Shown: positions 45,966 to 56,680 of the stretch, in pieces | Position numbering within the stretch: position 1 is the first letter of the stretch | How the letters are laid out: each line of letters begins with the position of its first letter | Origin: Cavia porcellus | Taxonomy: Eukaryota > Chordata > Mammalia > Rodentia > Caviidae | Direction: 5' to 3' | NCBI RefSeq assembly: GCF_034190915.1 | Contig: NW_026947491.1 | Location: 18,788,101-18,852,100 of the forward strand | DNA: 64,000 bases | Notes under the pieces: model-generated | What the model saw: only the letters and a program-made list of their open reading frames with translations | Databases searched by the model: none | Told to the model about the DNA's origin: nothing | Program-made: the position numbers and the translations under genes

Positions 45966-46098
45966 CATTTTGAGACAGGGTTTCAGGCTGTTCTTGAACT
46001 CACTTGGTATCCTAGGCTGGCCTTAAACACACAACAATCCTCTCTCTTCAGGCTGCTGAGTGTTGGTCTTATAGGCTTATGCCACAATGTTAATGTCT
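45966..46098 (-). mobile_element. B1-like SINE, diverged
   Basis: Antisense body TTTTGAGACAGGGTTT ... CCTAGGCTGGCCTTAAAC ... TGCCACAATG. It abuts the TC array, which may have grown from its tail. Confidence 0.7.
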
Positions 46099-47081
46099 TA
46101 ATCTATTTTCAAGGGATGCACATCCACACACTCAGCCTAATCCAGGCTATGTTTTTATCACCATTGTCCTACACCCATGAAATCTATTCTGTAGGCCTCT
46201 GCTGGTAGGAGTTAGGGAACTAAGGTATTCTTTGGGAGGACAGTAACATTCCAAATGTTATAGAATTCCTGATTTTTAAAGGTGACAAATTTTCAGATAT
46301 ATCAATGGTGGGAAAAATCCAAAAGTGTTGGCAAAATAACTGGACTGAGAGCAAGTATGGGTCAGGTAAAAAGTGATTAAAGAATAAAAATGAAGACTCA
46401 GTCAGGAGCAGAGGGTCCTGGTGTGAAGAGGAACAGTGGCTCTTCAAGCTGTTCTTGTTTTAAAGTGAGGTGAAGAACACTTTATTAGAGGGTGGTGTAG
46501 TTTGCACTGAGGAGCAGAGTCTGGCTGCTCAAAGCATGAGGCACAGAGTGGTCTTTTGAAGATGCAATGATAGTACCTGTTACATGAAAATACCTTGCAG
46601 GGCTGGTTTGATTCTTCCCAAGTCCCTATGTGCCTTTACCCAGGGTGCATTCTGTGGTAATTTGTTTCCCCTGGCCACAGTTCATGGGTTCAGGAATAGA
46701 GTCGTTGAACTGGGAAAGGTGCCAATTACAGCTATGCCTAGTGACCTACCAACAACTTTTCTGCTTCCTGTTCCAAGCAATGTGTGTACTGCTGGCCTAG
46801 ATGTCTTAGTTTTAAAGGAGAGGGGTGCCTTGCACCATGCAGTGCAATTACGATTTCACAGATCCAGAAGCAAGGCATTTGCCTGGTTGTTTTGGGCTCC
46901 TCCTGTCTCCTGCCTCTACATCAGCTAAAAAGGGATTGATAGTGTGGCAGTACTGATTGATCCAGACTACCCAATGGAAATTGGAATGTTAAGCCACAGT
47001 GTAGAAAGAAAAAAAAAAATACCTGGCATGCAAAAGTTCCCTTAGGGCATTTCCTTACCATACACTTATATTAAGGTCAAT

Positions 47082-47255
47082 GAGAAACCACCAGCCAGAG
47101 CGATGGGGATCCAGAGACCACAAGGCAGGTGCCCCGGAGCAGGTGCAGAGCAGGAAAGAGTGGGCTGATGGCTTCCTTTTGCACTCTGAGGTTTCCTCTC
47201 TGTCTGAAAATCACATAATAAGAAGGGACCTGAAATACACAGCTTCATATATATC
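47082..47255 (+). repeat. Orphan V 3' flank fragment
   Basis: A GCAGGTGCAGAGCAGGAAAG stretch, GGCTTCCTTTTGCACTCTG and AATACACAGCTTCAT match the V 3' flank (compare 28,290-28,410). Imperfect 43-bp duplicates of block X sequence lie on either side (47,039-47,080 and 47,279-47,320). Confidence 0.6.
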
Positions 47256-47871
47256 ATATATCATATATATCAGAAGGTCCTTTAGGGCATCTCCTTACCA
47301 TGCCCTGTTATTGAGGTCATGCTGTGGGTTAAGCTTGTAGAACTTGTTCTTGAACAAAACCCACGATTTCCCATCCACAGCACCTTAGATTTAGAAGTAT
47401 GGTAAAGTTGGGGCAAGTCTCAGAACACAAGGAAAAGTTAAAAGCTTTCTGTAGCCAGCTCAGTGACAGGGGGGCTATTGAAGCCCTGAACAATATGATT
47501 CAGGACGAGGGGGGAAGAGGTGATAAACCTTTTGCAGAGGCTGTGAGTCCTCAGCCTCATGCTCAAACACTTCTAGCGAAGGCCTACTCCCCACCATCTC
47601 AATGCCCATTTCCTGCAGCTCAGATGGTACTCCCGCAATTCATAAAGGTTGTGACACTCCAAGAAATACACCTGCTTACCTAGTGAAAATTCAAAACGGG
47701 TCAGAAGAGAGGCAATCATTTGTCAGGTAATGATCTTCATATTATCAGGACCACTGTTCCTTGTTTTTTACTTGAAAGTATGTTTTTACAGTCTATGCCA
47801 TAACCGGGGGCACTCTATGATTTACTGGAGAAATCCATCGATCTTGGACTCCTCACAAGCTCTTGCAATAT

Positions 47872-48018
47872 TTTTGCCTTTTTAGCCAGGGTCTCACTAT
47901 GACATTCAGGCTGGACTTGAGCTCACTTTGTAGCCCATGATGGCTTTGAAATTGTAAGAATCCTCCTGCCACAGCCTCCCAAGTGCAGGGATTACAGGGG
48001 AACACCATCACATCTGTT
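47872..48018 (-). mobile_element. B1-like SINE
   Basis: Antisense B1: AGCCAGGGTCTCACTATGAC ... GTGCAGGGATTACAGGGG. It is moderately diverged. Confidence 0.8.
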
Positions 48019-49268
48019 TTATTTTAACTGTAGCTCGTTTCACTTTGCTAAAGTTGTTCAACTTGAATCAATTCCACACTCACCATTTTTACTGATGACT
48101 CTGGCCACAATAAAGGTGTCATATTAAGAGGCTCCCTTCAGCCAAAGAAGAAAAGATTTCCTTCCATTAAAATGCAGAATTTGGAACTATCATCCTAGTT
48201 TTACAAACAATATATGATGGATGAGGAGATCAATTGAAAACAATTATTGTGCATTGTCAATTCTTAAAATACTAACTTGCAATTTTCTCTGCATTCTGTT
48301 TGTATTAATAAAAGAACACTGACTAAAGTTTATTTGGATGACTATTGGCAGACAATCAACTATAAAATGGAACATTGTGGGACTATCCAATTGATCTGAG
48401 ACATGTGTTTCAGAAAACGGTTATAGCAAGTGTTCCAGAGTAAAATACACAAAGAAGGCTTAAATATAAGATATATTTTACATGTGAGAAATTTCTATGA
48501 TAAAAGATGTGCAGAATTCAGGTCTAGAATCTTGATTCAATATCTAAATATGAGTTTTCAAGGCCGTGGATGCAGGAGGAAGGTAAGAAGGTCTGTGTCC
48601 CATGAGGCATTCCAACATTTCCAGACAGCACCAGAAAGTCCTGATTTTACAAACCCAAGAATGGGCTGAGAAGGAGACTAATGTGTTCGCTTAGACCTTC
48701 CCAAATAGGGATTCCATGGAGATCTATGAAACAAGGCCCAGATATTGCCCATGAAGCTGACATGCAAAAATGAAACAGGAACTTTCCAAAAGGCAGTCGT
48801 GGAGAAGTGCATAGGGGTAGCACTAAGAAAAAAGAAAATTTAGTTAGTTTTTGAAATATTTTTCTCCAATTCCAGTAATAGCCCACAGATATACACTTCT
48901 CTGCCCTGCTACAAACCTTCCCATGGAAAGGCTGACATAAGTAAATACCGTCAGCAAGTCAGAAACTGTTCAGGACAGAAATATTCTAATGTTAAATATT
49001 CCCACATAAACTGTGTTCACAATCAACAAATCCTTCCCCGTGTTCAAATTTCACTTTGTGTGAAAATACCATCACAGGTGTAAAAAAGTGTCTCATTGTC
49101 AGGAGTCAGCTCTGATCCTCCTGTGAAAATTCCTCTCCCTGGGAAGCACTAAAGCACCCCACCCTGGGTCCAACCCTTATACCCATGCAAAACAGACCCA
49201 GGCTTAGGAAGAAAAGCCATCTCTGGCTAAGCAGCCACAGTCTCCTCCCACAGGACTCTTCACTGAGC

Positions 49269-49824
49269 ATGGATTTCTTGCCTCTGCTCCTCTGCCTGGT
49301 GGCAGCACCCTATTGTGAGTGTCTCTGAGGTTCAGCAGAGGGCCTGGGAACAGGGAGCCAGGTGGGTTTAACTGCCAGTGATGTTTCTTGTCCTCAGGTG
49401 TCCTGTCCAAGGGGCAGCTACAGGAATCAGGATCTGGCCTAGTGAAGCCTTCAGAGAACTTGTCCCTCACCACACAATCTCTAGATTCTCTTTAACCAGA
49501 TATGGTGTCCCCTGGGTCCTTCAGGCTTCAGGGAAGGGGCTGGAGTGGAGTGGTGTGTTATCAAGTGGTGGAAGTACAATTTATAACTCAGCCCTTCAAT
49601 CTCGAGTGACCATCAGCAGGGACACTTCCAAGAGCCAAGTATCACTCACACCAAGCAGCCTGATCCCTAAGGATATAGCCATGTATTACTATGTAAGTCA
49701 CAATTTATAACTCAGCCCTTCAATCTCGAGTGACCATCAGCAGGGACACTTCCAAGAGCCAAGTATCACTCACACCAAGCAGCCTGATCCCTAAGGATAT
49801 GGTCATGTATTACTGTGCAAGAGA
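49269..49824 (+). pseudogene. IGHV: IGHV clan II (IGHV4-like) pseudogene with duplicated framework 3
   Basis: The leader exon is intact (MDFLPLLLCLVAAPY, ATG 49,269) with a GTGAGT donor. The V exon begins after CTCAG at 49,399. It reads [20 protein letters not shown]; one missing base then removes the first cysteine and brings a TAA near 49,494. In the shifted frame are [34 protein letters not shown] and MYYYVS, where the second cysteine is tyrosine. A 124-bp piece covering CDR2 end and framework 3 (49,577-49,700) is then repeated at 49,701-49,824. The second copy keeps MYYCARE and runs into the recombination signal. 124 bp is not a multiple of three, so the duplication alone breaks the frame. 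Confidence 0.88.
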
Positions 49825-49863
49825 AACAGTGAGGGGACATCAGTGTGAGTCCAGATATAAACC
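49825..49863 (+). other. V recombination signal (23-RSS)
   Basis: Heptamer AACAGTG, a 23-bp spacer, nonamer ATATAAACC. The first heptamer base deviates from CACAGTG. Confidence 0.7.
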
Positions 49864-50658
49864 TCCCTGCAGGGGATGTAGTATTCTGGAGAAGGAAAAT
49901 CAGGAAAGCCAAAGATCCCCTTGACCAAGAAAGAAACTAATGTGAGAATTGAAGCCCACAGAAAGAATTTTAATAAAAGAAAATCTTGAACATAAGAAGG
50001 CAGTAGCTGGCAGTGCTCTCACCAGAGCTGGTACTACTGTGCCAGAAGCACTGTTGGAACCCAGAGATTCATGAGCATAGTGAAGCTGCTGGCTGGTAAG
50101 CCTGAAGGGCTTGGTGAGAAGATATAAGGGCAGAAGGGAGCAGCAAACCAGTGAACTGCACTGGCTGGCATTTCTGAACTTGTGCATCTGCAACTCAGCA
50201 AACTGCCTGGGTTTCCACTGCATTGATTCTCTGGAGACACAGATCAGCAAGAGCAACAGAAAGTGGAGCCTGTAGAGAACCAGCATTGACCTGCTGTGAG
50301 TGTCGGGAATAAAATCTTTCTACAGAATAGGAGACAACATCTTGAAACTGGGAAGGTCTGGAAGAAACAGGTACTACAGAGACTTCATTCAGGGTCATGC
50401 TCCTGGTTGGGAACCAGTAGAGTGTCCCAGACCAATTCCCCACAGGCTGTGCACAATAAAGTGCTGTGAAGGTCTCAGCAGGCTGGCTGACACAGAGGGG
50501 AGGGGCCAACATAGATTGTCCCTATTAGCACTTCATTAGCACACTGGATTAGGCAGGGTCACCTAGTCAGTGCACTTCAGAAGAACCAGAATCAACAACA
50601 ACAAAAAAAAAAGGGATAAGACTTTCTCCATATACCTGTACTGAAGAAACAAAAAAAT

Positions 50659-51732
50659 ATGGCAAGAGGAAACAATAAGAAAAAGCCCCCAGCTCCCAAC
50701 ACTGACAACATTGATCCAAGAAAGATAAATACAAAAGAAATTGAGGATAGCAAACATGCAATATCAGACACAGCATCAATGGACATAAATATATTTGGTA
50801 CCTCATAGACAAGTTCAAAAATGAAATATTTAACCAAGTAAAGCAAGATATAAATAGATTAATAGAATAAATGCTAAACACCTCTCAAGAAAACACAGGT
50901 GGAAGAATGAAGGAACACACAGGAGAAAACTATTTGATAAAGAATATAAAGAAAATATAGAATACATGAAGCAGATTCAAAGAGATTACCAGGAAATTAA
51001 AAACTCCACTGAAAGCTGACAAAACTGCTTGAAAGAAACTAAGGATAAATTATTCAAACTGGAGGTCAAGTTTGCAATGTAGGATAATGAAAGGAAAAAC
51101 TTTTTAAAAATAATAAGGAAATAATCAGTAACAATACAAAGGCTAGAAGATGACAAACCAATCTATAACTTGAGATTACAGAATGTGAATAAAAAAGCAG
51201 AGTTACAAACAAAAGATCTAAAAATTCTATTCATAGAAATAATTAAGGAAAAGTTCCCAAACACTGGAAAATGAAATGATATTTAGATATATGAGGCATA
51301 CAGAATTCCAGCCACCTGTAACCCAAACAGAGCCACACCCAGGCATATAATAATCACGATCCCCAGAAACTCAATATAAGAACAGAATATTAAAAGCTGT
51401 TAGAGATAAGAAACAGATCTCCTACCTATAAAGTAAGGCCCATCAGAATTATGACAGACTTCTTAACACAAACCATCAAGTCAATAAGAGCTTGGAGTGA
51501 AATATTCCAAGCCCTGAAAGAAAATAACCTCCAACCCAGATTCATATACCCTGAAAAACTGTCTCTTGAAATTAATGGAGAAACAAAATCCTTCCAAGAC
51601 AAAGAGGAACTGGGGAGATTTGTGACCACCAATCCAACTCTACAGAGAATACTTCAGGACATTCCAGAGAGAAAAGTATCAGGATTCCAGGAACCTTGGC
51701 ATAGAGGCCTCAATGAATTTAGCAGAAAGTAG
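50659..51732 (+). pseudogene. LINE-1-type ORF1 (degenerate)
   Basis: It starts MARGNNKKKPPAPNTDNIDP; stops appear from about 50,801. The C-terminal 93 codons (51,451-51,729) are open: FLTQTIKSIRAWSEIFQALK, LQPRFIYPEKLS and FQDKEELGRFVTTNPTLQ. This is the pattern of the L1 ORF1p C-terminal domain (AW..IFQ.LK, QPR..YP.KLS, FVTT.P.LQ). ORF1p is the trimeric RNA-binding protein of the L1 particle. Stops and frameshifts make this copy inactive. Confidence 0.75.
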
Positions 51733-53339
51733 AATGAAAAAGACAAGCAGACAACTAATGGCAAATAAAGAGCATAACAGAAATGAGGCAGAGAAGGTTG
51801 GTATAAACTCTAATATAGATGGCCTTGATTCACTAAATTAAAAAAAAAAAAAGAAAATCACAGTTAGAGTAGATCAGGAGGTAGAGTCCACTGAGGTGCT
51901 CTTTATAGGAAATATAATTTACTTGAAAAAGAGTATATGGACTGAAAATAAAATATGGGAAAACAATATTTTATGGGACAGGGAGCCAGAGAGTAATAGG
52001 GGCAACTAGAGTAGTACTTGAGGATAGGTTGGAAAGACAAGCTTTAATAGGAAAAGGAATATAATTAGAGATCAAGTCCAGGAGGGAGAAGGTATTGATA
52101 CACTTAGGTAAATAGCAGATCCCCCCCCCCCAATTTAAAACTGAGGATCTAGATAAGACCCAAAAATGCACAGCACACCCTGGGGAAGTGAAAGTGGAGG
52201 AATGGTCTTTGAAAAGATGTCGTAAGTAATTGTTAATTGTGTATCAAGTATTAAAACCCATAATACACACACCACTATACTTAGATGGATTTTTATTCTG
52301 TCCCAGTTTGTCTACATGCATTAGATTTGAAGGCACAGACATCTATCCCAAAAGCAGCAGGAGATAGCACAGTAATCATCTTTAATTTCCTATTAACTTA
52401 ATTTGGAGCCTTGTATGACTTATACTGGTTTGTCATGACTGATCTTAGTTAAATCTGGTTTAACTGATTGTTGTTTGGTATTGACAGATTTTATTCAAAA
52501 TTCGTATGATGGATAGTATCAAGTCTGAAAGTTTAGGCAATTACACTGAATATGACAAGACTCAACATGACACCCATTCTGGCTTGATTACTACCTGTTT
52601 TTGAAGTTTTATACTACATACAAAATTGTGTTTTTATCAATACTTTTATGTACTGATATATTCAAGTATACTATGTATGATCATATAGCCAGCTCTATTG
52701 ATGATATCAAGAGACAACACAGTAACCATGGTAGAACCCCTTGTACAGAGGTCTTACATGTCTTTTAGATTTCATGTGTTTATAGGAATATGTTTTATTT
52801 TGTCTTGCTTTGTTTTTTCTTTCCTCTAATACAGAAAGTATATAAATACATGTTAAGACTCTTGCATTTTTAGAACCAAAAAACAGTTTATGATAACTGA
52901 TCTTATGACACATGATGAAATGAACAAATACTTTGAAGAAAAAGGCACACTACAGTATCCAGTGGTGATACAGAGTATTATAATGTGAAACCCAGAAATA
53001 CTATTATTCTTTGTTCAGAGTGATTTTAGCCAGCTTAGGATTGTTCAGTCTCAAAATAGATGAAGATATGGGTAACTGCATGTATAAGTGTATAGGATTG
53101 ATAACCATATTACTAAGTTTTTGTTGGACAGAACTGGCTACAGTCTTGCTGTTTGAAACCCCAATTTATATGCTCCACTTTTGTATCTTGAATAACTATT
53201 TGTAAAATAACAATATGTAAATATCACCTAGTGATTTCTTACTGTTTATTCTTTATTTGAAAGTATGTATTATTTCTACACATTTTATGTTTCATTTAGT
53301 CTTTAAGTAAAAAAAAAAATTTAAAGCGCAAAGGGAAAA

Positions 53340-54040
53340 AAGTGGAAACTACTGTCAATTTTTTATTGTCTTATTTTGAACTCTTGCATTGTTTACACAA
53401 TTTTATTAGGTTTGGCTTTGTTCTGTCTTTTGTTAGATTTTATGCTTTCAGATGGTAAGGGCAGCTATTTTGACTATAATGGGGAATATTATGGTAAACA
53501 CTGTTTCCAATTATATTGTTTTGAAGTCTTATAATGCTTTCATTCATTGGTCTAGTTTTATTTTGTTTTGTTTGATTTTATTATGTGAGATGGTATGAAC
53601 ACTAATTTGAAGAAAACAAGTCATTATGATAGCTATTGCTGATTTACTGTCATCTTACTTTGAAGTCCTACCATGATTTTGTTCTTCTGTCTTTATTGGC
53701 TCTATTCTGTTGTGTTTTATTTTATTTTATTTTATTATGTGTGATGTTATAGACAAATTTTTGAGGAAAATGAGGTATTATAGCAGCCAATGTTCATTTC
53801 CCATAATTTGGTATTGAAGTCCTGTAATGCTTTCATTCTTTTGAATGTTTTTTTTTTACTATATTGTTATGTTTGGTATCACTGTTTGTGAAGGTATGCT
53901 CAACTATTTCAAAGAAAAGAGACATTATATTAGCTACTGTTGATGTCCAGCTGTTTTGTTGTGATGTGTGGGTGTTGCTTGCATTTTCCTGTTCTGATTT
54001 GTTTGTTTCATTCTGTTTTTTTTTGTTCTCTTTAAAGTAA
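53340..54040 (+). repeat. Tandem modules of about 145 bp in the element tail
   Basis: Roughly five diverged units repeat the order TTTTGAAGTCCTATAATG-like, GTTTTATTTTGTTTTG-like, GAAGAAAACAAG-like, GATTTCCTGTC-like. Related units are at 29,750-30,150 and, in antisense, within the minus-strand L1 tails. Confidence 0.65.
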
Positions 54041-54059
54041 AAAAAAAAAAAAAAGAATA

Positions 54060-55080
54060 AATAATCAAGTAGAATGATGAAGGATTGGTATTGCTTCCCG
54101 TGATTGCTAATTGTTGAAAATATTTATTTTATTTATTGACCTATTGTACTTCTGCCTCAGAAAAGCATCTATACTTTTCAATTGCCCATTTCATATTTTG
54201 AGGGGATCCAATTTTTTGGGTTCTCTATTCAGTATATTCTTGATAGTAGTTCAATGTCAGAGGAATAGGTGGAAATAATTTGTGCACTATGTAGATGAAA
54301 AAAATCAGAAAATCTTAAATATTTCACAGTACATTTTATATAAGAAAACAAGTATTTAAGTAGGTTCAAAGGCATAGTAAAGCAAACCTCAAAAGAAACA
54401 AAGGTATTTTGCAAGACTAAAGAGACCTAAGAAGTGGAGGGATGTTAAAGAAATTCTGATGAAACAAGAATTAAAGAGTTTTATTCACACATATAGGGGG
54501 CTACCATAAATGTATCCATTATATACTCTTAAGGCAATTGATAAAAATTAATAACTAAAAAATGAAAATAAAGTTAGCAAATAGTAGCACAGAGGAAGGT
54601 AATATTTGAAAATGAGAACCTCATTAGCAGGCTCCACATGAAATCTGGTGCTGTTTCCTTTCAGAAAAGAGCAGAACACCACAGTCACACACTTTTTCAC
54701 CATAGGGGAAGATGTCTGTGAATTGAAACAGGAGAGTCCATGAGCTGGGCCAGGCATCAGTCTGCTCACAGATCAGGAGAGCAAAGACCCATAGATTGGG
54801 GGTGACATTGACATGGCATCAGATCCTAGATGGAGAGCACAGCTGTTCTTGGCACTCAACATTTCACGTGTTTACAGAGTATGCATCATTAATATAAAAT
54901 GCATGATCTATGTATATGAATAAAAATCATGAAGAATTGAAAACACAACAGAACACTACTACTCGAGTTATCTCTTTTTATTTATTTATTTATTTATTTA
55001 TTTTGTATCAGGGATCCAACACATGACTTAGCACCAGTCACCACACAGGCACACTGCCACTGAGCTATATCCCTGACCTT
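54060..55080 (+). repeat. Y unit 5' flank, second copy
   Basis: It matches 11,640-12,660: GATTGCTAATTGTTGAAAAT, copy 4 of the conserved block (54,600-54,810), and the SINE at 54,978-55,080 with its (TTTA)n tail. Confidence 0.7.
54978..55080 (-). mobile_element. tRNA-derived SINE with (TTTA)n tail
   Basis: Homologous to 12,555-12,650. The tail is the (TTTA)n run at about 54,980-55,003 and the body ends TGAGCTATATCCCTGACC. Confidence 0.65.
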
Positions 55081-55203
55081 ATGAGTTGTCAAGTTCTCTT
55101 GAATGTGTCTTTGTTACCAAACCTGTCCAGCACAGTCACACCTGTTGTGGACACTCCCTGTTCTGAGGGTCTCAGCACAGTGCTGTCTATGTAGCAGGAG
55201 GAA

Positions 55204-55211
55204 ATGCAAAT
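55204..55211 (+). promoter_or_regulatory. Octamer of IGHV promoter
   Basis: Perfect ATGCAAAT 121 bp upstream of the leader ATG. Its sister at 12.8 kb has lost the octamer. Confidence 0.75.
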
Positions 55212-55331
55212 AGGGCCCCCTTGTGCTCATGAAATTCACCCCAGCACTCACCCTGCAGCTCTGTAAAGGAACCCAGCCCTAGTGCCCAGCTGTTCCCATT
55301 CGCCTATCAGGACTGAGCACAGACAATCACT

Positions 55332-55788
55332 ATGGATTTGGAGATGAAATGAGTTTTCCTGTTTGCACTTTTGAGAGGTAAATTATTGAGAACAGTGGAT
55401 ATGGGATGCAAAAGTTCATGACTGGTATAAACAGTGGATTTGTGTGACAGTTTCCTGAGCAAGTCGTCCCTGTGTTTGCATGTGTTCAGGCTGAAATGCC
55501 AATGATGGAGGCCAGGAGACACGTGGTGCAGCCTTGGGCCTCCCTGAAACTCTCCTATGCAACTTCAGGATTCACCTTCAGTGACTATATGTTGAGCTAG
55601 CTCTTCCAGGCTACAGAAAAGCGGCTGGAGTGGATCTCTGACATAAACTCTAATTATAGTAAAATTTACTATGCCGACTCCATGAAAGGCTGATTCACAA
55701 CCTCCCTAGAGAAAGACAAGAACACTCTGTATCTGCAGATGAGCAGCCTGAGACCCGAAGACAAGGCCATGTATTAATGTACAAGACT
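55332..55788 (+). pseudogene. IGHV: IGHV clan III (IGHV3-like) pseudogene, Y2
   Basis: The leader (ATG 55,332) has a TGA at codon 7 (MDLEMK-stop) but a good GT donor at 55,378. The acceptor reads TTTGCATG, as in 12,899, with no AG. The V exon reads EMPMMEARRHVVQP and SLKLSYATSGFTF, with tyrosine for the first cysteine. A TAG takes the place of the framework-2 tryptophan (MLS-stop-LFQA). [10 protein letters not shown] follows, then a TGA where framework 3 normally has arginine (KG-stop-FT), then [18 protein letters not shown] and a TAA before CTR. The frame itself is unbroken. The heptamer is poor (TACACTG). It is heavily inactivated by point changes. Confidence 0.87.
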
Positions 55789-55819
55789 TACACTGACTGA
55801 CATCAGTGCAAGCCCAGAC

Positions 55820-56520
55820 ACAATCTTCCCTGTTGAGGCACTGGGAACCTGCTGGGGGCTTTGTGTCCCATGGCAAAATGGTCAGGGCCCAGGAGCAGCT
55901 GCAGGAAATGAAGCTGGCAAGTGAGGCTTCCTGGTGGCCTCTGGGTGTTCCTCTCTGCTTTAGAGTCATGTGACTTGAGAAGATCCCAAAATTCATAGGC
56001 TTCTGATCACATATGATGTGTCCAAGTTCAAGTAAAAGTTTTCTGTTAAATCTAAAGGCATAAGTTTATATTCATGTTTTGACTTTCTCCATTTCTTTTG
56101 TATTAATTTCACTTGATGGGAAAACAATACTTCTATGATACTTGAAAAAAACTTATGAATATATCAGAATTAGGTTTCTTTTAAGTTTTAAATCATCATC
56201 ATCTAAAAATTCATCCAATTTTTCCCAATGATGAGTTGACTCATGTAGAAATAAATGCTCTGCATAAATCCTTCCTGTCTCTGTGTACAGGGTCTCAGAA
56301 CACACAGCCTTCTTCTCTGCTTGGTCACTCCAGGATACCTGGTCCACAGTATCAGCCCCGGCATCCTGTGAAAGGAATAGGGGCAGCCTTACAGGACTCA
56401 GGGCAGCGTCCCCAGGCTTCTGTGTTCTCATTCTGTCAAAGGACAGTGAGTTGAACTTGGACATGAATCTTTGTTTCAGATCTTCAAAATCAGAGTCATA
56501 AAATAAAGCCTAATTCAGTG
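55820..56520 (+). repeat. V 3' flank of unit Y2
   Basis: Homologous to 13,385-14,100, with the GGCTTCCTGGTGGCCTCTGG stretch at 55,926 and a GGGTCTCAGAACACACAGCC stretch at 56,290. Confidence 0.7.
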
Positions 56521-56549
56521 TAATCTCCCAGTGCCTTTGCCTCTGGTTG

Positions 56550-56625
56550 ACTCTGTCTCTGTCTCTGTCTATCTGTGTGTGTGTGTGTCTGTCACTGTGT
56601 CTTTCTCTATGTCTCTGTCTCGCTG

Positions 56626-56670
<45 letters not shown>

Positions 56671-56680
56671 GTCATTTTCT
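56550..56680. repeat. (TC)n/(TCTG)n microsatellite
   Basis: A polypyrimidine array including a short (GT)n. It is orthologous in position to 14,101-14,201. Confidence 0.9.

Larger units (their letters stand above)
46240..49150 (+). repeat. Duplicated block X, second copy
   Basis: It matches 5,000-7,440. Two things interrupt it: a piece of V 3' flank at 47,082-47,255 and extra DNA between about 47,390 and 48,420. I see no gene in it; the 94-codon frame at 47,399-47,683 has no domain I recognise. Confidence 0.65.
49900..54055 (+). mobile_element. ORF1-only L1-derived (HAL1-like) element, + copy
   Basis: In order: a 5' region (about 49,900-50,570), a degenerate L1 ORF1 (50,659-51,732), then an AT-rich tail with no ORF2 and a poly-A near 54,038-54,053. 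The junction from ORF1 into the tail (AAGCAGACAACTAATGGC ... GAGGCAGAGAAGG, near 51,743-51,797) is shared with the minus-strand element at 61.8 kb. About 700 bp (51,800-52,480) is extra relative to that element. The last 700 bp are tandem modules of about 145 bp. The 5' boundary is uncertain and I could not find a target duplication. Confidence 0.65.

Noticed and set aside
45511..46026. Long open frames of Ser/Leu/Val repeats and of Arg/Glu repeats on opposite strands
   Set aside because: They are translations of the (TC)n/(TCTG)n array and carry no coding signal.
47399..47683. 94-codon frame with an EAVSPQPHAQ patch
   Set aside because: I recognise no family and it is not conserved in the sister block at 6.9-7.1 kb, so I do not call a gene.
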